Shown piece by piece: positions 1 through 5,358 of a stretch of DNA of 5,358 bases; positions within the stretch are counted from its first letter, which is position 1, and the number at the start of each line of letters is the position of its first letter. Where the stretch lies: contig JALNYH010000049.1 of the NCBI GenBank assembly GCA_023229945.1, positions 1 through 5,358 on the forward strand. The letters are read 5' to 3'. The notes under the pieces were generated by a model. That model made no database searches. It was not told the DNA's origin and worked only from the letters and a program-made list of their open reading frames with translations. Made by a program: the position numbers and the translations under genes. Source of the DNA: Arcobacteraceae bacterium. GTDB taxonomy: Bacteria; Campylobacterota; Campylobacteria; Campylobacterales; Arcobacteraceae.

Positions 1-3000
1 CCACCTGAAAGATAATAGTTTGTTGCGTCTGTTCCACTTAGGGTTACATTGTTAATAGTATAATCTAGGCTTGTTCCTGTATTTTTACTTGAAAATGATC
101 CAACACCATCAACCGTAACAACATCATTGGTTTCTAGTGTAGTTAAAGCTAAGCTTACCCCCGACATATCTGTAGTACCATCGTAAACCTTACTCACTCC
201 ACCCGTAGTTGAAGCAGTAATAGATTTTTGGTTTACTTGGTGTGCTCCAACGATAGTAACAGTATCACTAAAATTTACACTATTTTCAGTTACTAAACCA
301 TCGACATCTAACTGATAATTTCCTGCTTCAAGTTTTCCTGCCGTTGAAGTTGTAGCACTTTGCGGGGATACAGTAAATGTTGCACTACCTCCTGCACCAT
401 CAGTTATAGTTACAAGATTATTAGCATCGATTGATGTGGAACCTGTTCCGCCACCTAATGTTACTACAGAAGAACCATCATAATACTCAACGCTAGTTAA
501 AGCATATTGTGTATTCGTCCCATAAGTATCACTTACATTTGTAACTCTTACTAAAAGTTGATCAGATGGGACTATGGTATAGTCTCCATTGTTATAATTA
601 ATATCATAGTTATCTGCAGTTAATCCACTTGCTTCAAGAACATCATTATAAATACCAGCCGCCGTATCAGTTCCAGAGTTTAATCTATTAATAGCTAAAG
701 CTCCTCCAAGAACCGTTGCAGTTTCACCTCCTACAAATCCACTATATGAAACCCCATTGAATGTACCAGTATTATCTCCTTGTGTGACAAATTTTGCATC
801 ATCATTTGCTGTTACTGTTAAAGCTGCTTTATCTACGATTAAAGTTCCATCATCTTGTTGCGTTACATTATATCCTAAGCCCGTAAGTGCTGAGGCATCC
901 GCATCGATGGTATAACTTCCAGCATTTGTATATCCAGAAGCCGATGTGACTCCATCTGTAAGAGTATAGGCGATTAAAGAGTCATCACCATTAACAATTC
1001 CTGTTTCTGTACCATCATAAATTGGATTGTTATCTCCATAAGTGATAGTTTTATTATTTGCGGTTACGGTTGCGGTTGGTTGTTCTCTATAGATAGCGTA
1101 AGTAGTCCCTGTAGCACCTATTGCTGTTGCGAAGTTTGTGGTTGATTCATCTGAGTTATATCTAAAATTACCAGCATTCACAACCGAAGACAACCCAGTA
1201 CTTCCACTTATACTTCCCGTATAGAGTCCAACATAACTATTGGTTGAAGTAATAGTCGGTGTTCCCGTTATTGTGATATCTCCCCCTGTACTAGTTCCTA
1301 TATTTTCATCTGCACCAGCACTCAATGTAACCATTCCAGTTGAGCTAATACCAGTGATGCCTCCTATGGTTGAGCCTAGATTAAATCCATCTGTATCATA
1401 AAACAAAATAGAGTCAACACCACTAGCTGCAATGTTATCTACATCATTATTTGTGTTATTCAGTGTAATGGCACCATCACTGAGTAATAAATTTGAAGCT
1501 AATAAATATCCACTTGCTCCATCTGTTATCGCTCCAGAACCATCTAAAGTAATTGTACTATTTGCACCTGTTGATTCTAATTTTTGGTTAATAGCAATAT
1601 TTCCACCATAAAGTGTAATATCTCCAGCAATTGAAATGGCAGAATTGATTGCAACAGCTGCAGTGTTTGTTGATTTCCCAATCGTTAATCCACCCAAAGT
1701 AGAACCAAAAGTGAATCCAGCAGTGCTTGTATCAAAAGTGTTTGTAAAGCTATTAGAAGTCGGTGCTATCACTAATTGTCCTGCTCCATGATATCCAGAT
1801 GTAGCTTGCGATGGTGCATTATTTGCAATTTTTAGCGTACCTTCATTGATATTGGTTGCCCCAGTATAGGTGTTATTAGCGGTAAAAATCAGAGTTCCAT
1901 TTCCTACTTTTGTGATGTTTTGAGCTGTAGGATTAGCTTGTGGAGATATGGAAAATTCATTTGAAAGATCAAAGGTATATGATGAACCCATACTTGGTGC
2001 TCTATATTTAAAATCTATAGATCCACCAGATGTATTATTTCCATAGTAGATGATGATAGGATAAACTTCACCAGCATTTACAGTATATGTACCTGTATTA
2101 GTCTCTCTACTAACACCTGAATTGTTGATGAGCAATCTACTTGTCGTATAACCACTTATACCATCATTCCTCTGCAATAAATCGAGTAAGTTTTGACCCT
2201 CTGTACCTAAATAAACAAGTGATGCGTCATCAGAGCTAGCATAAAAAGTATATTGCCCTGACTCTTTAGGTGTAAAGTACCCTAGCCAACGAGCACTAAC
2301 ATATTGGGTAGATGTGCCATAATCAATCTCACTCGTCAAAGATAGAGATGCTTGGGTGCCAAAATCTCTAGAAAGTTTATCATCATAATAGCCACTATAA
2401 AGTTCTTGAACTAATTTCATAGAATCTCTTATTTTTCCATTGATTGTAAGTGTTGCTCCATTGGCTACAGAAAATGTGGAGGTGCCATAATCCAATAAAA
2501 AATCACCTGCTAGTGATGAATTTCCCATAGTTGTTGCTAGTGTTCCGCCGTTTAATATGATAGTCTCTTCCCCGACTGCTACATTTCGCAAATCAAGGGT
2601 TGCACCGCTATTTACAAATGTTCCACCACCATAAGTATCAAATGCAGCCCCTAAGCCTGTGTTATTTGTAATAGCCAGTGTACCTGCATCAACAACTGTA
2701 GCACCCTTATAGGTATTTGCTCCTGAAAGTGTTAATGCCCCAGAGCCTAATTTGTTAAATGAACCGTTACCGCTTATTATACCAGTGAAAGTCGAGTTTC
2801 CTGATTGATTAATAGTAAAAGATGCTTCAGTATGCCCTATATTAATTGTAGCACTACCACTTACACCATTTGCTGCTTGGAGTGTTAAATTTTTATTACT
2901 AGTCCAAGAAATATTGCTATTAACATAGATATTTCCTACACCTCCGCTTTCTCCGCTACTAGTACTTGGAGTATTTCCACCATCTGTGGAAATAGTAACA

Positions 3001-4013
3001 TCTCCACTTCCAAGAGCAGATTGGATTGAACTTGCCAAGGTAGAACCAATAGTGATATTAACAGGATCAATCAACCATTCTCCAGCTTGGATATCTGCAC
3101 CTAAAAAGTCAAAGTATTTTCCAGAAGTCTCCACAAACCCATCAAGTGCTGTAATCGTACCACCAATCTCAGCCGTTCCCCCGTGAGCAAAAAGTATCAC
3201 TTCCCCAGTAAGCCCATCTAAAGAGTTGGCTTCTATGATACCTGTGTTATTGACTACCCCTTTTAGAAGTTCATTCACGGCATTGGTTGTAAGATAAATC
3301 TCTCCGCCATCAGCGATTATATGTCCAGAGTTTTCTACGAGTGCATCAAGGACACCTTTATCTACTTTGAGATTTACTAAAGAGTTACCGTTTAGATTGA
3401 GTGAATATGAATCAGCTCCAACTAGATGAACTTTTCCTTTGATAGCTTCTATGGTTCCACTATTTCTTACCTCATTTGAAGCTAAAATAACTGAACCACT
3501 ATCTGAGATTGTAATTGTTCCTTCATTGATAACACTATTTGCAGTGGCATTTTTGAAGTTATAGTTTCCATTGTGGAAATCTGTATCAGAGAGTTGTGCT
3601 GTAGTTGCTAATAATCCTGCGGTATTGATACTCGCATTTTTACCAAATAAAACACCGTTACTGTTTAAAAGCCAAACTTGACCGTTTGCGTTCATTGCCC
3701 CATCTATAACACTTCTTTCATTGCCTATGACCCTATTTAGTGTAATTGAAGAAGAATTAGGTTGATTAAAATTGACTGTTTCATTTGAAGCTATTGAAAA
3801 GTTTTGCCAGTTTATAGAGGCTTTTTGTGTGGATTGATTGATATTCGTTACCGTTCCATTTTGAACTATATTTGCACTTCCGCTAGTGACTGTTCCCCCT
3901 GTAGGGGAAGCAACACAAAGAGTTGCTCCACCAAGTAATGCAGACACCACTAAGCTTATTTTCCCACCTTTTAGGATACGAAATCGTGAACTAAAGTCTA
4001 TAAGTCTTTTCAT
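1..4013 (-). CDS. Giant TPS-type adhesin (filamentous haemagglutinin N-terminal domain, PA14, MBG/YDG repeats), C-terminus beyond the window
   Basis: This is a probable surface adhesin or exoprotein exported by two-partner secretion. The frame runs without a stop from the ATG at 4013 to the left edge (1336 complete codons). The start is supported by AAGGA (4020-4024) six bases upstream and by a signal peptide, residues 1-35 (basic start, hydrophobic SLVVSALLGGATLCVA). Residues ~40-320 form the TPS/haemagglutination-activity domain: NRVIG (93-97), GQVWLLNSNGVLFG (111-124), GGEIYLTTNAVNELL (236-250), VVNNTGIIEANSL (253-265), GFVETSGK (292-299) and GEWLIDP (311-317). Autotransporter-associated strand repeats centre on NTYKGAT (433) and NTYTGAT (713). 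A PA14-like domain spans ~520-670, with SSDDAS around D595-D596. MBG-type modules begin at ~982 and ~1064, with a possible third near 1150. A YDG-type module (VYDGTT) follows from ~1260. Family knowledge: the TPS domain is recognised by a TpsB outer-membrane pore, which is not visible here. The ligand is unknown. The gene is divergent from a response regulator that probably controls it. Confidence 0.93.
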   Translation of the reverse strand, partial: MKRLIDFSSRFRILKGGKISLVVSALLGGATLCVASPTGGTVTSGSANIVQNGTVTNINQSTQKASINWQNFSIASNETVNFNQPNSSSITLNRVIGNERSVIDGAMNANGQVWLLNSNGVLFGKNASINTAGLLATTAQLSDTDFHNGNYNFKNATANSVINEGTITISDSGSVILASNEVRNSGTIEAIKGKVHLVGADSYSLNLNGNSLVNLKVDKGVLDALVENSGHIIADGGEIYLTTNAVNELLKGVVNNTGIIEANSLDGLTGEVILFAHGGTAEIGGTITALDGFVETSGKYFDFLGADIQAGEWLIDPVNITIGSTLASSIQSALGSGDVTISTDGGNTPSTSSGESGGVGNIYVNSNISWTSNKNLTLQAANGVSGSATINIGHTEASFTINQSGNSTFTGIISGNGSFNKLGSGALTLSGANTYKGATVVDAGTLAITNNTGLGAAFDTYGGGTFVNSGATLDLRNVAVGEETIILNGGTLATTMGNSSLAGDFLLDYGTSTFSVANGATLTINGKIRDSMKLVQELYSGYYDDKLSRDFGTQASLSLTSEIDYGTSTQYVSARWLGYFTPKESGQYTFYASSDDASLVYLGTEGQNLLDLLQRNDGISGYTTSRLLINNSGVSRETNTGTYTVNAGEVYPIIIYYGNNTSGGSIDFKYRAPSMGSSYTFDLSNEFSISPQANPTAQNITKVGNGTLIFTANNTYTGATNINEGTLKIANNAPSQATSGYHGAGQLVIAPTSNSFTNTFDTSTAGFTFGSTLGGLTIGKSTNTAAVAINSAISIAGDITLYGGNIAINQKLESTGANSTITLDGSGAITDGASGYLLASNLLLSDGAITLNNTNNDVDNIAASGVDSILFYDTDGFNLGSTIGGITGISSTGMVTLSAGADENIGTSTGGDITITGTPTITSTNSYVGLYTGSISGSTGLSSVVNAGNFRYNSDESTTNFATAIGATGTTYAIYREQPTATVTANNKTITYGDNNPIYDGTETGIVNGDDSLIAYTLTDGVTSASGYTNAGSYTIDADASALTGLGYNVTQQDDGTLIVDKAALTVTANDDAKFVTQGDNTGTFNGVSYSGFVGGETATVLGGALAINRLNSGTDTAAGIYNDVLEASGLTADNYDINYNNGDYTIVPSDQLLVRVTNVSDTYGTNTQYALTSVEYYDGSSVVTLGGGTGSTSIDANNLVTITDGAGGSATFTVSPQSATTSTAGKLEAGNYQLDVDGLVTENSVNFSDTVTIVGAHQVNQKSITASTTGGVSKVYDGTTDMSGVSLALTTLETNDVVTVDGVGSFSSKNTGTSLDYTINNVTLSGTDATNYYLSG

Positions 4014-4019
4014 GATTTT

Positions 4020-4024
4020 TCCTT
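4020..4024 (-). promoter_or_regulatory. Shine-Dalgarno site of the adhesin gene
   Basis: AAGGA on the minus strand lies six bases before the ATG at 4013, an ideal spacing. It fixes that ATG as the start, in agreement with the signal peptide that follows directly. Confidence 0.8.
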
Positions 4025-4054
4025 GTTAAGAATAATTTGTTATTATCTTAACAA
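4023..4054. repeat. 9-bp inverted repeat centred on the predicted adhesin transcription start
   Basis: TTGTTAAGA (4023-4031) is the exact reverse complement of TCTTAACAA (4046-4054), with 14 bases between the arms. The right arm overlaps the adhesin -10 element and the left arm touches the Shine-Dalgarno site. Arm centres are 23 bp apart, about two helical turns. It could be an operator for a dimeric repressor. In any transcript starting further upstream it could fold over the ribosome binding site. Chance occurrence in AT-rich DNA is possible. Confidence 0.45.
4045..4053 (-). promoter_or_regulatory. Extended -10 promoter of the adhesin gene
   Basis: Read on the minus strand this is TGTTAAGAT: TG-N followed by TAAGAT, four of six matches to TATAAT. 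It starts five bases after the left direct-repeat box, exactly the spacing seen on the regulator side, and this symmetry is the main support. The predicted start point is about 4038, giving a 25-base leader that contains the Shine-Dalgarno site at 4020-4024. The weaker hexamer suggests this side depends more on activation. Confidence 0.55.
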
Positions 4055-4058
4055 ACTT

Positions 4059-4079
4059 AAATCAACACAAAATCAATAA
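4059..4079. repeat. Left arm of 21-bp inverted repeat; OmpR/PhoB-type box facing the adhesin gene
   Basis: On the plus strand this contains AAATCAA (4059-4065), four bases, then AAATCAA (4070-4076), giving two identical 7-mers on an 11-bp period. Read on the minus strand it is TTGATTT-N4-TTGATTT, pointing at the adhesin gene. The arm 4059-4079 pairs with 4101-4121 at 20 of 21 positions. Two 7-bp half-sites at 11-bp spacing is the known architecture for tandem binding by OmpR/PhoB-family dimers. Assignment to the adjacent regulator is inferred from position. Confidence 0.75.
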
Positions 4080-4100
4080 ATAAAATATTTTTAATATTTC

Positions 4101-4121
4101 TTATTGATTTTGTATTGATTT
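4101..4121. repeat. Right arm of 21-bp inverted repeat; OmpR/PhoB-type box facing the response regulator
   Basis: This contains TTGATTT (4104-4110), TGTA, then TTGATTT (4115-4121), a perfect 7-4-7 direct repeat. The repeated unit extends to ten bases, TATTGATTTT at 4102-4111 and 4113-4122. It mirrors the left arm with one mismatch. It ends eight bases before the TATAAT of the regulator promoter, so it covers the usual -35 position, where an OmpR-type activator or an autorepressor would sit. Confidence 0.75.
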
Positions 4122-4126
4122 TAATA

Positions 4127-4135
4127 TGTTATAAT
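4127..4135 (+). promoter_or_regulatory. Extended -10 promoter of the response regulator operon
   Basis: TGTTATAAT is a perfect extended -10 (TG-N-TATAAT), five bases after the right direct-repeat box. There is no good TTGACA at 17-bp spacing, which fits regulator-dependent transcription or the weak -35 requirement typical of Campylobacterota. With the -10 hexamer ending at 4135, the expected start point is about 4142, the A of the regulator's ATG. The transcript would then be leaderless. Confidence 0.7.
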
Positions 4136-4141
4136 AAGAGT

Positions 4142-4813
4142 ATGAAAAAGTTAGATATTTTAAAAGAACTTAGCGTATTGTATGTAGATGATGATAAACA
4201 AGCTTGTGAGAGTTTAAAACATATTTTGCAATACTATTTTAAAGAAGTGTTTATAGCGTACAATGGAGTAGAGGCTTTAGAAGTTTTTGAGAATAAAGAG
4301 TGCCATTTTTTGATTGTGGATTATGATATGCCATTGATGGATGGATATGAGTTTTTATCGAAAGTTAGAGAAATAGATGAAGAGATTTTTACTATTATTA
4401 TGAGTTCTTATGATGATAAAGTGAAGCTTAAAAATGCTATAAAATTAAACCTTTTAGAATATATGACAAAACCTTATGAACTAAATGAGTTGCAAGAGGT
4501 TTTAAAAAAACTTGCTTTAAAGGTTGAAAAAAATGCTTTATTGAAAGTACAAATTACCCAAGTGTGTTTCTATGATAAAATACTCAAACAAATAGTTACA
4601 AACAATGTAGGGGAACAACTTACTTCTTATGAGGTAAAAGTTTTTGAATATCTTTTAAAAAACCAAGACAAAATTGTAAGTTATGACCAACTATTGGATA
4701 TTTTAGACTCTTCAAGTCAAAAATCTCTCATTTCTATAATTTATAAAATCAATAATAAATTACCCTCTAAGTTAATTAAAAACATCAAAGATATAGGATA
4801 CATATTAAAATAA
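4142..4813 (+). CDS. OmpR-family two-component response regulator
   Basis: A DNA-binding response regulator of 223 aa. The receiver domain spans residues ~10-125: acidic pair D16-D17 (VLYVDDD), phospho-acceptor D60 (LIVDYDMPLMDG, with P64 at the expected +4), switch residue S88, aromatic Y107 and catalytic K110-P111. The C-terminal winged helix spans ~138-223: LTSYEVKVFEYLLKN (160-174), VSYDQLL (179-185), recognition-helix region SLISIIYKINNKL (195-207) and wing GYIL (219-222). The length is normal for OmpR relatives. The ATG at 4142 is preferred over the in-frame TTG at 4115, which lies inside the direct-repeat box and would put the -10 element in the coding sequence. No spaced Shine-Dalgarno site precedes 4142, consistent with a leaderless mRNA. 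The stop TAA overlaps the next gene's ATG by one base (TAATG), so the two are an operon. Probable targets are its own promoter and the divergent adhesin. Confidence 0.93.
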   Translation: MKKLDILKELSVLYVDDDKQACESLKHILQYYFKEVFIAYNGVEALEVFENKECHFLIVDYDMPLMDGYEFLSKVREIDEEIFTIIMSSYDDKVKLKNAIKLNLLEYMTKPYELNELQEVLKKLALKVEKNALLKVQITQVCFYDKILKQIVTNNVGEQLTSYEVKVFEYLLKNQDKIVSYDQLLDILDSSSQKSLISIIYKINNKLPSKLIKNIKDIGYILK

Positions 4814-5259
4814 TGGTAAATTTGAGCAAAATAATAAAGATATTAGTACTTCTTCTTTCTTTTAATATAACTCTTTTGGGGTCAAATCTGATTATAGATG
4901 ATGAAGAAAAATCATTTGAATACTTTGAAATGGAATTTTATGAAGACTCAAGTCACAATTTAGATTTAAATCAAATGAAAAATTTACACCAATGGCAAAA
5001 AATCAAAAACAACTTTTCATTAGGTTTTAAAGATCCTACCCTTTGGTTTCGTTTTTCAATCTCAAATAAAACAGAGAGTGTGCAAACGAGAATTTTATAT
5101 CTAAGTGAACCAAATATTGAAAAAATAGATATTTTTAGTGTCAATCAAAATAGAAGTGAGAATATTTTCTCAGGTGGTGTAAGTAGATACAATCAACAAG
5201 GAGTGGTTGACAAATCAAATCCAATAATTACAATAAAGATATCTCCAAAGAGCCTGTAA
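4813..5259 (+). pseudogene. 7TMR-DISM-type sensor (probable histidine kinase), truncated by an insertion sequence
   Basis: This is the N-terminal part of a membrane sensor, the likely partner of the upstream regulator. A signal peptide (residues 1-24, IIKILVLLLSFNITLLGS) is followed by a periplasmic domain resembling 7TMR-DISMED2. That domain shows FEYFEMEFYEDSSHNLDL (35-52), GFKDPTLWFRFSISN (71-85), LYLSEPNIEKIDIF (95-108), GGVSRYNQQG (121-130) and NPIITIKISPKS (136-147), the strand just before the point where family members continue to a YLRV-like segment and seven transmembrane helices. Here the frame stops after 148 aa. The family normally runs to several hundred residues, with kinase or other signalling output. 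The last one or two codons and the stop probably belong to the IS. Start: the ATG overlaps the regulator's stop codon (TAATG), suggesting translational coupling; an AGGA at 4795-4798 is rather distant. The remaining gene may continue beyond the element, outside the window. Histidine kinase identity is inferred from the operon, since no kinase domain is present here. Confidence 0.82.
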
Positions 5260-5358
5260 AATAAACTGTGTAAACCCACCAGTTACCCTATAATCACTTT
5301 GTGTATTTTTCCATAATTTCGCTGAAAAATATGCAAAGTTGTGGGTAAATCTCACTCC
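5250..5358. mobile_element. IS256-family-like insertion sequence, one end only
   Basis: The sensor reading frame loses family similarity at about 5250. The following DNA holds an AACTGTGTAAAC motif (5264-5275), of the kind found ~17 bases inside IS256-family terminal repeats, and then the 3' end of a transposase gene on the minus strand. The outer boundary is estimated from that offset (likely 5249-5256). The exact terminal repeat and the 8-9 bp target duplication cannot be confirmed because the other end is outside the window. The 34 bases between the sensor stop and the transposase stop show nothing else. Confidence 0.65.
5294..5358 (-). CDS. IS256-like (Mutator-type) transposase, C-terminal 20 residues
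   Basis: Read on the minus strand from the right edge, the frame gives SEIYPQLCIFFSEIMEKYTK followed by TGA (5294-5296). The preceding partial codon ends in GG, compatible with Trp. This resembles the C-terminal tail of IS256-family transposases, in which a Trp is followed by a short helix of the type xxLxQLxIxFExR. The stop lies about 45 bases from the inferred element end, a normal layout. The transposase is transcribed toward the truncated sensor. The catalytic DDE residues lie outside the window, so activity cannot be judged. Only 20 codons are visible, so the family call is moderate. Confidence 0.6.
   Translation of the reverse strand, partial: SEIYPQLCIFFSEIMEKYTK

Larger units (their letters stand above)
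4014..4141. promoter_or_regulatory. Divergent adhesin / response-regulator control region
   Basis: This 128-base region has no coding potential and separates the two divergent start codons. It holds, from left to right: the adhesin Shine-Dalgarno site; a 9-bp inverted repeat straddling the predicted adhesin start point; the adhesin -10 element; a 7-4-7 direct-repeat box facing left; a 21-base AT-rich core (4080-4100); a matching box facing right; and the regulator -10 element. The boxes and -10 elements are arranged almost symmetrically about base 4090. No RNA gene or terminator is visible. Confidence 0.85.

Noticed and set aside
2986..3186. A 66-codon open frame on the plus strand
   Set aside because: It lies wholly antisense to the conserved end of the TPS domain. 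It is Pro/Ser-rich with no recognisable domain or good ribosome site, as expected for the shadow of a Gly/Thr-rich gene.
1..4013. CRISPR array or tandem DNA repeat in the long minus-strand region
   Set aside because: The recurring motifs (NTYxGAT, xGTLxI, TVTAN) are degenerate protein-level repeats within a single open frame, with no regularly spaced identical DNA repeats.
4115..4141. A TTG start adding nine residues to the response regulator
   Set aside because: It falls in the second TTGATTT half-site and would place the perfect extended -10 inside the coding region. The receiver domain is complete from the ATG at 4142.
4504..4533. Two A7 runs in the regulator gene as possible phase-variation tracts
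   Set aside because: Runs of seven A are common in DNA this AT-rich and shorter than typical contingency tracts. The frame is intact and nothing else suggests slippage.
5260..5358. A longer minus-strand frame running through the IS end into the sensor gene
   Set aside because: It is open but gives no family-like sequence. The alternative minus frame ending at 5294 gives a convincing transposase tail with its stop just inside the element end.

Overview
The window looks like chromosomal DNA from a Campylobacterota (epsilonproteobacterial) relative such as Arcobacter, Sulfurimonas or Sulfurospirillum. The basis is the very AT-rich, A/T-ending codon use, the style of the short response regulator, and a 7TM-DISM-type sensor directly behind it. 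The assignment rests on sequence style, not on a database hit.

Layout. From the left edge to 4013, on the minus strand, one uninterrupted reading frame encodes at least 1336 residues of a giant secreted adhesin. It has a signal peptide, a filamentous-haemagglutinin-type two-partner-secretion (TPS) domain, autotransporter-associated strand repeats, an embedded PA14-like domain, then MBG and YDG-type Ig-like modules. Its C-terminus lies beyond the left edge. Bases 4014-4141 are a 128-base divergent control region. From 4142, on the plus strand, come an OmpR-family response regulator (223 aa) and, sharing one base with its stop codon, the first ~146 codons of a sensor whose periplasmic domain resembles 7TMR-DISMED2. 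The sensor is cut short at about 5250 by the end of an insertion sequence. The last 20 codons of that element's IS256-like transposase are readable on the minus strand at the right edge.

How it may work together. The control region holds two 7-4-7 direct-repeat boxes (TTGATTT-N4-TTGATTT), the architecture that OmpR/PhoB-family regulators bind. They form a near-perfect mirror image, each followed after exactly 5 bases by an extended -10 element (TGTTATAAT toward the regulator, TGTTAAGAT toward the adhesin). The simplest reading is that this regulator controls both itself and the adhesin from one symmetric switch. The regulator promoter predicts a transcript starting at its ATG (leaderless). 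The adhesin promoter predicts a 25-base leader with a good Shine-Dalgarno site. A second inverted repeat is centred on the predicted adhesin start point.

Because the IS removes the transmembrane and kinase parts of the sensor from the reading frame, this copy of the system is probably uncoupled from its signal, leaving an orphan regulator upstream of an intact-looking adhesin gene. The adhesin's TpsB-type outer-membrane transporter, which TPS proteins normally need, is not in the window.
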